Positions 51,595 to 60,748 of a stretch of DNA of 64,000 nucleotides are shown one piece after another. Position 1 is the first letter of the stretch. Each line of letters begins with the position of its first letter. This stretch comes from Dokdonella sp. (GTDB taxonomy: Bacteria; Pseudomonadota; Gammaproteobacteria; Xanthomonadales; Rhodanobacteraceae): NCBI RefSeq assembly GCF_019634815.1, contig NZ_JAHCAP010000001.1, forward strand, positions 62,001 through 126,000, written 5' to 3'. Both the position numbers and the translations under genes were made by a program. The notes below the pieces were generated by a model that was not told where the DNA came from, searched no databases, and saw only the letters and a program-made list of their open reading frames with translations.

Positions 51595-53934
51595 ATGCGG
51601 AAGTTCCTCATCGTCGCGTTCGCCCTCGCGTTCGCGAGCCTCGCCGTCGCCAAGCCAGCGGAATCACCTGCGCTGGCGCCGGTGCTCAAGCCCACGCCGA
51701 CCCAGGCCGAGGCGGCGATCTGGGCGACGCGCTTCCTCACCCACTTCCATTACGAGCCGATGCCGCTCGACGATGCGATGTCGGCAAGGATCTACAAGCA
51801 CTATCTCGATGCGCTCGACGGCGACAAGTTGTTTTTCACCCAGGCCGACATCGACAAGTTCGAGCGCTTCAAGGACAAACTCGACGACGCGATCTACGAC
51901 CAGGACCTGTCGGCGCCCTACGCGATCTTCAACATCTACGAACAACGCGTCGCCGATCGCATCGCCCATGCGCGCGCGCTGCTGGTCAAGGGTTTCGACT
52001 TCAGCAAGCAGGAGAACTACGACTACGACCGCGAAAAGGCCGCCTGGCCCAAGGATGCGGCCGAGCTCGACGATCTGTGGCGCAAGCGCATCAAGAACGA
52101 CTGGTTGCGCCTCAAGCTTGCCGGCAAGAACGACAAGGACATCCGCGAGACGCTCGACAAGCGTTACGCGAACTATCTCGATCGCGTGCGCCAGCTCAAC
52201 AGCGAGGACGTGTTCCAGACCTTCATGAATGCCTACGCCTCGTCGATCGAGCCACACACCAATTACCTGGGCCCGCGTGCCTCGCAAAACTTCGACATCG
52301 CGATGAAGCTTTCGCTCGAAGGCATCGGCGCGGTGCTGCAGCGCGAGGACGACTACACCGCGATCCGCGAAATCGTGCCGGGCGGGCCCGCCTCGCTGTC
52401 GGGCAAGCTCAAGGTCGGCGATCGCATCGTCGGCGTCGGCCAGGGCGAGAGCGGGCCGATTCTCGACGTGATCGGCTGGCGCCTGGACGATGTGGTCGAG
52501 AAGATCCGCGGCACCAAGGACACCACGGTGCGGCTGGAAGTGCTGCCCGCCGATGCCGGCCCCGACGGCAAGCATTTCACGCTGGCCCTGGTGCGCAAGA
52601 AGGTCAGCATCGAGGAGCAGGCGGCCAAGAAGTCGGTGATCGAAATAAAGGACGGCGCGCAGGTGCGGCGCATCGGCGTGATCTCGCTGCCGACCTTCTA
52701 TCAGGATTTCGACGCACGCCGGCGCGGCGACAGGAACTACAAGAGCGCCACGCGCGACGTCGAGAAACTGCTCGGCGAACTCAAGGCCGACAAGGTCGAT
52801 GGCGTGATCGTCGACCTGCGCAACAACGGCGGCGGCTCGCTGTCGGAAGCCACCGATCTCACCGGGCTGTTCATCGACAAGGGGCCGGTGGTGCAGGTGC
52901 GCAATGCCAGCGGCCAGGTCGAGGAGAACAGTGATGAGAAAGCCGGCATGGCCTGGGACGGTCCGCTCGCGGTGCTGGTCAATCGTGGCTCGGCCTCGGC
53001 CTCGGAAATCTTCGCCGCAGCGATCCAGGATTACGGCCGCGGCGTGATCATCGGCGAGCCCACCTTCGGCAAGGGCACGGTGCAGAACCTGGTCGACCTC
53101 GACGATGTCGCGCGCAACGAAAAGCCGACCTTCGGCGAGGTCAAGATGACGATCGCGCAGTTCTTCCGCGTCAACGGCGGCTCGACCCAGCTGCGCGGCG
53201 TCACCCCCGACGTCAGCTTCCCGCTCACCGTCGACGCCAAGGATTTCGGCGAGTCGAGTTACGACAACGCCCTGCCTTGGACTTCGATCGCGCCGGCCAA
53301 GTACACGCCGGTCGGCAACCTCAAGACCATCGTGCCGATGCTGATCCAGCGTCACGACGCGCGCGTCGCCCATGAGGTGGCGTGGCAGAATTTCGAGGCC
53401 GACCTCGCCGATGCACGCAAGCTGCGCGTGGAAAAGACGATCTCGCTCAACGAGGTCGAGCGCCGCAAGCAACGCGATGAGCAGGAAGCCAAGCGCAAGG
53501 CGCGCGACAGCGAGAATGCGCGCGCCGACGCGGCCGATGCCGCCGGCTCGGCGGTGCCTGCCGCCGACCCGGCCGCGCAGTCGGTGCAGAAGATCCACGA
53601 ATCGGCGGGGATTGCGCGCGCCGACACCACCGGCAAGGCAGGTGCCGACGCCGGCAAGCCCGTCGCCAAGCCGGCCAGCACGGCCAGCGGCGCCGCAACG
53701 AGCGCGGACGAAGATGAGGACACAAGCCTTGGCAGCGACGATGGACTCACGCCCGACGAGCGCGGCGTGAGCGGCGAACTCGCCCGCGAGAAGCAGGCCA
53801 AGGCACGCCGCGACGTGATCCTGGATGAAGCCGCGCACATCCTTGCCGACGAGATCGATCTGCTGCGTGCCGATCACAAGCTCGCCGCACAGGTGCTTCC
53901 GCACTCGGCGACCACACCCGCCGTGGTCGACTGA
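51595..53934 (+). CDS. prc: carboxy-terminal processing protease Tsp/Prc
   Basis: A 779-residue periplasmic serine protease of family S41 that degrades tagged or misfolded envelope proteins and trims some lipoproteins and peptidoglycan enzymes. A signal peptide (about 20 residues) is followed by the N-terminal helical domain (FLTHFHYEPMPLDDAMS, FFTQADIDKFERF), a PDZ domain (about 240-330) and the catalytic core: VDGVIVDLRNNGGGSLSEA, the Ser468 in GSASASEIFAAAIQDYG, Asp479 and Lys493 in GEPTFGKGTVQ, a Ser-Lys dyad. The C-terminal part (about 600-740) is a highly charged, Ala-rich coiled stretch. ATG 51595 has GGAG seven bases upstream. Confidence 0.94.
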   Translation: MRKFLIVAFALAFASLAVAKPAESPALAPVLKPTPTQAEAAIWATRFLTHFHYEPMPLDDAMSARIYKHYLDALDGDKLFFTQADIDKFERFKDKLDDAIYDQDLSAPYAIFNIYEQRVADRIAHARALLVKGFDFSKQENYDYDREKAAWPKDAAELDDLWRKRIKNDWLRLKLAGKNDKDIRETLDKRYANYLDRVRQLNSEDVFQTFMNAYASSIEPHTNYLGPRASQNFDIAMKLSLEGIGAVLQREDDYTAIREIVPGGPASLSGKLKVGDRIVGVGQGESGPILDVIGWRLDDVVEKIRGTKDTTVRLEVLPADAGPDGKHFTLALVRKKVSIEEQAAKKSVIEIKDGAQVRRIGVISLPTFYQDFDARRRGDRNYKSATRDVEKLLGELKADKVDGVIVDLRNNGGGSLSEATDLTGLFIDKGPVVQVRNASGQVEENSDEKAGMAWDGPLAVLVNRGSASASEIFAAAIQDYGRGVIIGEPTFGKGTVQNLVDLDDVARNEKPTFGEVKMTIAQFFRVNGGSTQLRGVTPDVSFPLTVDAKDFGESSYDNALPWTSIAPAKYTPVGNLKTIVPMLIQRHDARVAHEVAWQNFEADLADARKLRVEKTISLNEVERRKQRDEQEAKRKARDSENARADAADAAGSAVPAADPAAQSVQKIHESAGIARADTTGKAGADAGKPVAKPASTASGAATSADEDEDTSLGSDDGLTPDERGVSGELAREKQAKARRDVILDEAAHILADEIDLLRADHKLAAQVLPHSATTPAVVD

Positions 53935-53946
53935 CAGCAAAACCTC

Positions 53947-53974
53947 ACGTGCCGCCCGTGCATGGGCGGCACGT
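53947..53974. terminator. hairpin between prc and the beta-helix remnant
   Basis: ACGTGCCGCCC and GGGCGGCACGT form a perfect 11-bp stem with a six-base loop, 12 bases after the prc stop. On the minus strand a TTTT tract follows a few bases later, so it may once have ended the beta-helix gene. It probably works weakly in both directions. Confidence 0.5.
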
Positions 53975-53984
53975 TGATGCAGGC

Positions 53985-54375
53985 CCCGGGATTCGAAACC
54001 GGCGACGAAGATCGCATCGTCGGGGACGTGTTGCAATTCATGTGCGCCGATATCGGTGGCGACGCCGACATCGCGCGCATCGATGGTCAAGGACGTGGCC
54101 GGTCCATGCACGGTGAATTCGTTGATTTCGACCGGGATCACGATCCGGTCCTGGCTGAAGCTGGTCGCGCTGCGCAGGGTGCCGGCGCTGCCATCATCGG
54201 CGCAGCGGGCGACGGGCAGGGTGGTTCCGCCAGGGATCCCGACGTCATGACCAGCCGCCAGCACAGGCATGGCCGCAGCGCCGATTGCATCGGCAAGGGG
54301 CGCTGCCAGACAAGTCGCACATGGAGAAAGGCGAAGGTCGGAAAGGCTTGACGCAACAGGCTCGGGATTCATCAT
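53985..54375 (-). pseudogene. remnant of a secreted beta-helix (GFE-type) gene
   Basis: About 130 codons join the head and tail of a beta-helix protein with the middle missing. Near the start is a signal-like stretch and RCADDGSAGTLRSA, which aligns with TNCDDDGLGSLRQA of the gene at 34.4 kb. Then come FTVHGPATSLTIDA and, directly, ATDIGAHELQ plus DDAIFVAGFES, the family C-terminus. No repeats remain, and the frame runs past the expected end with no stop before the prc hairpin. Best read as an internal-deletion pseudogene; a functional miniature protein is less likely. The rest of the 53.9-54.6 kb gap (54376-54618) shows nothing I recognise. Confidence 0.55.
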
Positions 54376-54618
54376 GGAGGCCCATGTGGAGAGGCCTCGA
54401 TCCCAGCGAATATTTCCGGATTGCCTTGCGGATGACGCAAACCAGCGGACGCCTGAGACCGACCGCTGCTTGCGCCTGTGACCGCGTTGTCATCCTGACC
54501 GCCTTGACCATCCGCGGGCCGGTGCGAGCGAATGATCCGGGGAAGTTGCCGCGGGAATTTCAGCTGTGTTTGCGCTACAACTGCCTTGCACCGCGCAGCC
54601 CGGAGCCCGGCTCGACCC

Positions 54619-57111
54619 ATGCACTACCGTTTCGACAACTTCGTGCTGCATCCTGGCGCGCGCTTGTTGCGCCGCGACCAAGTCGAGCTGGATGTGCCGC
54701 GCAAGGTGTTCGATTGCCTGGCATACCTGATTGAACACCGCGATCGGGCCATCGCGCGCGACGAGCTCATCGACGTGGTGTGGAAGCGCAGCAACGTGTC
54801 GGACAACCAGCTTGCCCACGCCATCGCCGACTTGCGGCGGCTGCTGCTCGATGACGGCGCCAGCCAACGCCTCATCCGCACCGTGCCGGGGTTTGGCTAT
54901 CACTGGACCGGCAGCGTCGATGCCGTCGAGGACCCCGGCGAACAAGCCACGCGCTCCGACTCCGGCGCTGCGGAGTCGATTGCGCTGGCGCAGCCGGGTT
55001 CGGCAAGCGCGCCCGCAGCGGAATCTGCTGCTGTCGCTATACCTGTTGCCGCCTCCGCCGCTGCGCCCGACCCCACGGCAGCTCCCCGATCTGCCATGCA
55101 CCGGCTTTGGGCGTGGTCCATCGTCGCGATCCTGGCTGCGCTGGCCGTGTTTGCCGCCTGGTGGCGGACACATCCCACCGTCGCAACGACGACGCCGGAC
55201 AGCGTGGTCGAGACCGACTCCATGCAGTCCTGGGTGTTGCCGGCCGTGCTCCCGGATGATTCGGAAGGCTGGGCCCGGATTGGCCTGATGGCCTTGGTCG
55301 CCGAAGGCTTGCATCGGCAGGGCGCGCAGGTCGTGCCGATCCAGAAAGCGCTCACGCGCATCGCTGAGGTACCGGCCAATGCCGATCTTGCGAAGCTGGC
55401 GCAAGAACTTGATGCCGCGCTTGTGGTGGCGCCACGCGCGTACCGGGTTCAGCAGAGCTGGGTGGTCGCTTTGGCGGCCCAGGCGCGAGTCGGTGGCAGC
55501 ATCCGTGTCGATGGCAGTGCGCAGGACCTGCTTGCCGCCGGACGCATGGCGGTCCGGCGTCTGAATGAGCGCCTGAAGCGATCGGGACCGAACCTCGATG
55601 GATCGATCGAAGAAACCTTCGAATTGATCCGCCAGGCGATCCGCGCGCGCGATTACGAAGGCGCCCTGCTGCAGCTGTCGCGCCTGTCCGATGCGGACCG
55701 CCAGCGGTCCGAAGCAGGTTTCCTCGAAATCGAACTGGAGCTTGAACGCGGTCGGAACAGTGTCGCCAAGAAGAAGGCGGACCTTTGGCTCGAGCGACTC
55801 GACTCGGCCACGCAACCGGCTGCCTATGCCCGCCTGCTGCTGTCCAAGGCGCGTGCAATGCGACAACTCAATGAACCCGACTGGCCCAATCTCGTGGATC
55901 AGGCGATCGCCCGGCTGCAGGGCGCCGATTCGCCGCATGACTTGGCCGTCGCGAAACAGCTGCGCGGAATTGCCGCGTTTCTGGACGGCAGGAAGACCGA
56001 TGCGGTGCGTGATCTCATGGATGCGCGCGAAATGTTCAGCCAACTGGGTGATGAGCTCCGGGTCGCCAGGGTCACCAGCACCATGGGGCAACTGGCCGTG
56101 CTTGATGGCCGGCTCGGCGAGGCTTCGCTGCAATTGACGCAAAGCGCAGCCGTGCTCGAAGCCTACGGTGCGATCGGGGTGCTGCGCTCGAACATGATGT
56201 GGACCGCCTACCTGCAATCGTATCGGTTGCGCTGGCAAGATGTCCTGCGTACGACCGATCGGATGCGCGCCCTGCAACAGAAGGCAGGCAAGACCAGCAG
56301 TTACGAAGATGCAACGTACCTGCGCATTCGGACCCGCGCGCTGATGAAGCTGGGACGTCTCAATGAGGCGCAGGCCTTGCTCGATGAGCAGGAACGCGCC
56401 GTGAGACACGACATCCAGGACAATGACATGGGTCCGGGTGGCGTCGAGGATCTGCTCGACATTGCAAGCCAGCGAGCGCAGCTGCAGATCGCGCAAGGCC
56501 ACTGGGACAGCGCCGTGAACACCGCAACTGCCGGCTTGGCGATGCTGCCAGAATCCGGATCGGTCAAGCATCATCGAATAGATGCCGAAGCCCTGCTGCG
56601 GCTGCTGATTGACGCCCATGCCGGCACCCGATCATGGTGTGCGGCAGGACCCATGCCGACACTCACGTCGGCGCAGCTGGAAATTCTGAAGGCGGCCACG
56701 ACCATCGACGGCCACGTCGCGCAGGCCTGTTGGAACGCAGGCCGTGGTCTACCGGATGCTGCCGAGGCGGACTACCGGGCTGCCTTGGCCTTGGCCAGGG
56801 CGCGCCCGCAGGACGCAGCCGGCATGCTGGAAGCCACAACAGCCTACGTCGATTTCCAGCTGGCGCGACATCGCGTCCGCGACGCTGCACAGATGCTCGA
56901 TGCGCTGCTCGCCAACTGGCCGGAATTGCCCGAACACAGTTATGCCGCGGCGTTGCTGGTGCTCAAGGTGCGCAGTGCGCAAGACGACCATGACGGCACG
57001 CAGGCAGCCGCGCGCCAGGTCCTGACCCTGGCCGGCGAGCGTCAGCCGCCCAGAGAGCTGGTGCCGGCGTTCGAGGAATCGCGCATGCCCGGTTCACCTG
57101 CACGACCCTGA
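54619..57111 (+). CDS. CadC-like transmembrane transcriptional regulator with TPR-like region
   Basis: An 830-residue protein with an N-terminal OmpR-type winged helix (about residues 1-95: FDNFVLHPGARLLRR, VPRKVFDCLAYLIEHRDRAIARDELIDVVW, LIRTVPGFGYHW), an Ala/Pro linker, a single transmembrane helix (about 163-182, WSIVAILAALAVFAAWW) and a long C-terminal helical region that reads like TPRs (about 330-820), presumably periplasmic. This is the layout of CadC/ToxR-like sensors that bind DNA while anchored in the membrane. There is no receiver domain. The ATG at 54619 begins MHYRFDNFVL. Target genes are unknown; the flanking genes are a beta-helix remnant and an aminopeptidase. Confidence 0.85.
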   Translation: MHYRFDNFVLHPGARLLRRDQVELDVPRKVFDCLAYLIEHRDRAIARDELIDVVWKRSNVSDNQLAHAIADLRRLLLDDGASQRLIRTVPGFGYHWTGSVDAVEDPGEQATRSDSGAAESIALAQPGSASAPAAESAAVAIPVAASAAAPDPTAAPRSAMHRLWAWSIVAILAALAVFAAWWRTHPTVATTTPDSVVETDSMQSWVLPAVLPDDSEGWARIGLMALVAEGLHRQGAQVVPIQKALTRIAEVPANADLAKLAQELDAALVVAPRAYRVQQSWVVALAAQARVGGSIRVDGSAQDLLAAGRMAVRRLNERLKRSGPNLDGSIEETFELIRQAIRARDYEGALLQLSRLSDADRQRSEAGFLEIELELERGRNSVAKKKADLWLERLDSATQPAAYARLLLSKARAMRQLNEPDWPNLVDQAIARLQGADSPHDLAVAKQLRGIAAFLDGRKTDAVRDLMDAREMFSQLGDELRVARVTSTMGQLAVLDGRLGEASLQLTQSAAVLEAYGAIGVLRSNMMWTAYLQSYRLRWQDVLRTTDRMRALQQKAGKTSSYEDATYLRIRTRALMKLGRLNEAQALLDEQERAVRHDIQDNDMGPGGVEDLLDIASQRAQLQIAQGHWDSAVNTATAGLAMLPESGSVKHHRIDAEALLRLLIDAHAGTRSWCAAGPMPTLTSAQLEILKAATTIDGHVAQACWNAGRGLPDAAEADYRAALALARARPQDAAGMLEATTAYVDFQLARHRVRDAAQMLDALLANWPELPEHSYAAALLVLKVRSAQDDHDGTQAAARQVLTLAGERQPPRELVPAFEESRMPGSPARP

Positions 57112-57209
57112 GCGGGAGACGGGTCCGGGCATCCGGCTCGCATGCCGACCTTGGGCGGCGCGGCGCGATTGAGTGAAACCTCTGCCGCAGCCGCCTCGCG
57201 GCACACCGT

Positions 57210-58583
57210 TCAGCCGTAACGCCGGCGCAGGAACTCGAAGCAGGCGCGCAGGCCCTGTGCCTCTCCGCCACGCGGACGGCCCGGTTTGGCTGCATCGTTC
57301 CAGGCGTAGACATCCAGATGTGCCCACGGCTGCGCCTCGGGGACGAAGCGCTCGAGATACAGGGCCGCGGTGATCGCGCCCGCGTGGCGCGAAGCACCGG
57401 CATTGGCGAGGTCGGCCACATGCGATTCGAGCATCGGCAGGTACGGCCGCCAGAGCGGCAGCCGCCACAGCGGATCGTGAGCCGCATCCGCTGCTGCCTG
57501 CAGTTGTCCGGCAAGTTCGTCGCGATTGGCAAACAGCGCGGGCAGATCGGGGCCCAGCGCCACGCGTGCGGCGCCGGTGAGCGTGGCGAAATCCATGATG
57601 AGGTCGGGCTTCTGCTCGCCCGCATAGGCCAGCGCATCACACAGGATCAAGCGGCCTTCGGCGTCGGTATTGTCGATCTCCACGCTCAAGCCGGCGCGCG
57701 TCAGCACCACTTCGCCCGGCCGCAATGCATTACCCGCAATCGAATTCTCGACCGCGGGCACCAGCAGGGTCAGCCGCACCGGCAAGCGCAAGGTGAGCAC
57801 GAGTTGTGCGAGCGCGATCGCATGCGCCGCGCCGCCCATGTCCTTCTTCATCCAACGCATGCCATCGGCGGTCTTGATATCCAGACCACCGCTGTCAAAG
57901 CACACGCCCTTGCCGACCAGCACCAGATGCGGCGCGCCTGCAGGGCCGTGCGTGAGCTGGGCCAAACGTGGTGCCCGATGGCTGGCGCGACCGACTGCAT
58001 GGATGGTCGGGAAATTGGCGGCGAGCAGCTCATCGCCAACCCATTCGCAATACTGTGCCGAGTGCGCCGCGGCGAGTTCGCGCACGCAGGCTGCGAGTTG
58101 CTCGGGACCGAGATCCTCGGTCGGTGTGTTGACGAGATCGCGCACCAGGTACGCGGCCTGCGCCAGTGGTTCGATCGCCTGCGCGATCTGGTTGTCAACG
58201 AGCAATCGCGCCGCCGCGCGCGCGGGCTTGCGATAGCGCGTGAACTGGTAGGCACCCAGTGCCCAGCCAAGCGCGCAATCACCGGCATCCAGGGCGATTC
58301 CGCGCGAATCGAGTTGATAGTTGCCAAGCGGCAGGGTCAGCGGCAACCAGGCCAGCGCATAGGGGCCCGCATCGGCGCGGCTGCCGACGAGAATCGCGGC
58401 GTTGCCACCATCGCCATCGGGCAAGGCCAGCCAGCGGCCGCTGTCCCCGGCGAAGCCGTTGGATTCGCACCAGCGTCGTGCGGGCGCGCCGAGCGCATCG
58501 ACGATTGCGGGGAAGCGCTCGCGGTCGACCACGATCAACCGCGTTGCGTTGCCCCTGTCGCCCCCTGTCAGCCATGCATCCAT
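57210..58583 (-). CDS. M17 family leucyl aminopeptidase (PepA/PepB-like)
   Basis: A 457-residue cytoplasmic di-metal aminopeptidase. The catalytic half shows VGKGVCFDSGGLDIKTADGM, MKKDMGGAAHAIALA and the diagnostic NTDAEGRLILCDALAYA (about residues 304-320), with DFATLTGAARVALG after it. The N-terminal domain is shorter and divergent from PepA, nearer the PepB-type proteins of Xanthomonadales. It removes N-terminal residues during peptide turnover. The ATG at 58583 has GGAG at good spacing. The 232 bases upstream (58584-58815) carry no clear element beyond a possible TACAGT -10. Confidence 0.92.
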   Translation of the reverse strand: MDAWLTGGDRGNATRLIVVDRERFPAIVDALGAPARRWCESNGFAGDSGRWLALPDGDGGNAAILVGSRADAGPYALAWLPLTLPLGNYQLDSRGIALDAGDCALGWALGAYQFTRYRKPARAAARLLVDNQIAQAIEPLAQAAYLVRDLVNTPTEDLGPEQLAACVRELAAAHSAQYCEWVGDELLAANFPTIHAVGRASHRAPRLAQLTHGPAGAPHLVLVGKGVCFDSGGLDIKTADGMRWMKKDMGGAAHAIALAQLVLTLRLPVRLTLLVPAVENSIAGNALRPGEVVLTRAGLSVEIDNTDAEGRLILCDALAYAGEQKPDLIMDFATLTGAARVALGPDLPALFANRDELAGQLQAAADAAHDPLWRLPLWRPYLPMLESHVADLANAGASRHAGAITAALYLERFVPEAQPWAHLDVYAWNDAAKPGRPRGGEAQGLRACFEFLRRRYG

Positions 58584-58815
58584 CTTCTGCTCCTGCCGGT
58601 CCGACCGGCGATGCCCTGCGCGTGTTGGAATTTCGACACCGATTGGTGAGCGCCCTGGCGCTGGCCGCCCCCTCGAGGCCGATCAGCCGCGCGCACACCG
58701 CCGCGCGTCACGTTCGCGCTCGATCCATGTCAGGGGCACCCCAAGTGAGTGACTGTACGGGGTTTTGGCAAGCAGATGAAGGCGTTGTTGCGCACGCGCA
58801 GACGCGCGAACCCGC

Positions 58816-59517
58816 TCAGGCACGCGCCGCCAGCCATTGCACGAGTCCGGCCAGATCCCGCAGCTCCAGATCGGGTCGCACTGCCTCAGGCACCGCCTCC
58901 GTGGGCCAGGCCAGTCCGCTGCGATTGAGCCACGCGGTGCGCATGCCGGCAGCATGGGCGCCGGCAACATCGAGCAGCGGATCATCGCCCACGTGCAGGA
59001 TCGCCGCGGGTTCAAGTTCAAGCGCGGCGCAGGCGGCGTGGAAGATTGCCGCGTCCGGCTTGGCCACACCGCATTCGCGCGCGCTGATGCAGGCGCGGAA
59101 ATGCTCTCGCAGGCCGATGCGGCCGAGGTCGGCATTGCCGTTGGAAATGCTCACCAGAGGCAGTCGCGCAGCGAGCGCGCCCAGGGCCGGCACGACATCG
59201 CGGTAGCAATTGACGCGATTGCGCGCAGCGAAATAGACCTCGAAGGCATCGGCCACATGCGCCTCACCGATGCCGCAGTGCGCGAACGCGCGCTCGAGCG
59301 TGAGCATGCGCTGCGCAGTGAAATCGTGCGAGAGCTGCGGGTGCTCCTGCGCAACGCGCTCGCGCAGCGCGCGCAGCGCCGGAATCGGCCAGCGCCGCGC
59401 CACGGCAGGATGGCAGGCATGCAGCCAATCATCGAGTGCGCGGTCGGCACTGTCGATCGCCGGCGCGATCGGCCACAACGTGTCGTCGAGGTCGAAACTG
59501 ACCGCGCGGATGCGCAT
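58816..59517 (-). CDS. HAD-superfamily hydrolase (subfamily IA, YigB-like)
   Basis: A 233-residue cytosolic phosphatase. Motif I is SFDLDDTLW (Asp9 and Asp11 equivalents), motif II VSISNGN, motif III the Lys in GVAKPDAAIF and motif IV LHVGDDPLLDVAGAHAAGM. An alpha-helical cap (about residues 15-95) is of type C1. YigB relatives dephosphorylate FMN and other small phosphates; the substrate is not certain. The ATG is only 11 bases after the stop of the PstS-like gene, so the two are almost surely co-transcribed. Confidence 0.9.
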   Translation of the reverse strand: MRIRAVSFDLDDTLWPIAPAIDSADRALDDWLHACHPAVARRWPIPALRALRERVAQEHPQLSHDFTAQRMLTLERAFAHCGIGEAHVADAFEVYFAARNRVNCYRDVVPALGALAARLPLVSISNGNADLGRIGLREHFRACISARECGVAKPDAAIFHAACAALELEPAAILHVGDDPLLDVAGAHAAGMRTAWLNRSGLAWPTEAVPEAVRPDLELRDLAGLVQWLAARA

Positions 59518-59528
59518 GGCATGGCGAC

Positions 59529-60668
59529 TCAGTTGCCGCTGTTGCCTTTTGCTGGCGCGGTCTTGCCTGCCTTGGACTGGGCGGCCTCGGCTGCCGCCTG
59601 CCGCTTGGCCTCGGCGCGGGCGAGATTGGCACGCGCCGCTTCCGCACTTGCCGAGGTCGGCGCCACCGCGGTGGCCGCGGACAGTGTCGCATGCGGCGCG
59701 GACCTCGGCGGAGGCGTTGCCGCGGGCGGGCTGCTGGCGGCAGCCACCGCCGCGACAGCGCCGCGACCGACTTGCTCGTCGATCCGCCGGATGCGTTCGT
59801 CGTTGTTGGCGAGCAGAGCCGAGGCATCGGCGTAGGGAATGAGCTGATGGCGGCGAAAGATCTCGTGCGCGGCCGGCGAGGCGAGGAAAGCGCGATAGCG
59901 GTCGATCTCGGCCTGCTTGGGGGTATCGGCGCGGTTGACGGTGTAGAGCGTGATGTAGAGCGGATAGCTGCCATCGGCGACGCTGCGCACCGAGGCTTCG
60001 ACACCATTGATTGCCAGCGCCTTGATGCCCTTGTTGGCGAAGCTGTTGGCGAGTGTGGACAGGCCCAGGCCGGCGGGGTCGAGCGTGATGGCTTCTTCGA
60101 GCTTGGCGGTGTTGATGTACAGGCGCGGTACCGCGACCGGCTGATCACCCTTGCCGTAGATCAGCTCACGCAGTGAATACTCCACGCCATCGAGCGGCGC
60201 GGCGATGCCGTAAAGGTTGATCTCCTTGTCCGGGCCACCCAGATCCTTCCAGTTGGTGATGCGGCCGAAATAGATGTCGTGGACCTGCTTGAGCGTGAGG
60301 CTGCGTACCGGATTCTTCGGATGCGTGATGAGCACCGCGGCATCGAGCGCGATCGGCGCGAACTCGAGGTTGGCTTCTTCGACTCTGCGCGCGTACTTGC
60401 CGCGAGCGCTGCCGGCGATGTCGGCACTGCCGTTGTTGACCGCATCGAGGCCGGAAACCGTACTGAATGGCTGCAAGGTGATCTTGCCGAGTTTCGCCTT
60501 GGCATACGCCTTGGCCAAGTCCTCCATGATCGCGCGGCCGGTGGTGTGGTCACCGCGCCAGATCAACGCATCGGTCGATGCAGGGCCGGGCTTGTCCGCC
60601 GGCTTGGCCAGCGCACTCGCGGTGAAAACGAAAAACAGGCAGGCAAGCAGGCGCACGGAAACGGACAT
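59529..60668 (-). CDS. PstS-like periplasmic substrate-binding protein
   Basis: A 379-residue exported protein with a signal peptide (about 22 residues). The body (about 30-300) is a PBP-like phosphate-binding domain of the PstS type, with HTTGRAIMEDLAKAYA, FSTVSGLDAVNNGSADIAGSAR, ITHPKNPVRSLTLKQVHDIYFGRITNWKDLGG and SLRELIYGKGD. The C-terminal 75 residues are an Ala/Lys-rich, coiled-looking tail that PstS lacks. No pstCAB genes are present, so it may bind an anion for sensing or surface attachment rather than feed an ABC transporter. ATG 60668 gives the signal peptide. Upstream, degQ ends 80 bases away on the same strand. Confidence 0.85.
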   Translation of the reverse strand: MSVSVRLLACLFFVFTASALAKPADKPGPASTDALIWRGDHTTGRAIMEDLAKAYAKAKLGKITLQPFSTVSGLDAVNNGSADIAGSARGKYARRVEEANLEFAPIALDAAVLITHPKNPVRSLTLKQVHDIYFGRITNWKDLGGPDKEINLYGIAAPLDGVEYSLRELIYGKGDQPVAVPRLYINTAKLEEAITLDPAGLGLSTLANSFANKGIKALAINGVEASVRSVADGSYPLYITLYTVNRADTPKQAEIDRYRAFLASPAAHEIFRRHQLIPYADASALLANNDERIRRIDEQVGRGAVAAVAAASSPPAATPPPRSAPHATLSAATAVAPTSASAEAARANLARAEAKRQAAAEAAQSKAGKTAPAKGNSGN

Positions 60669-60748
60669 GCAACAACCACACGGGCGAAGGAACGAGGCGG
60701 GACGATAGCACGCAGCGCAGCAAGGCTCGTGAATCGTCCTGCACCCGC

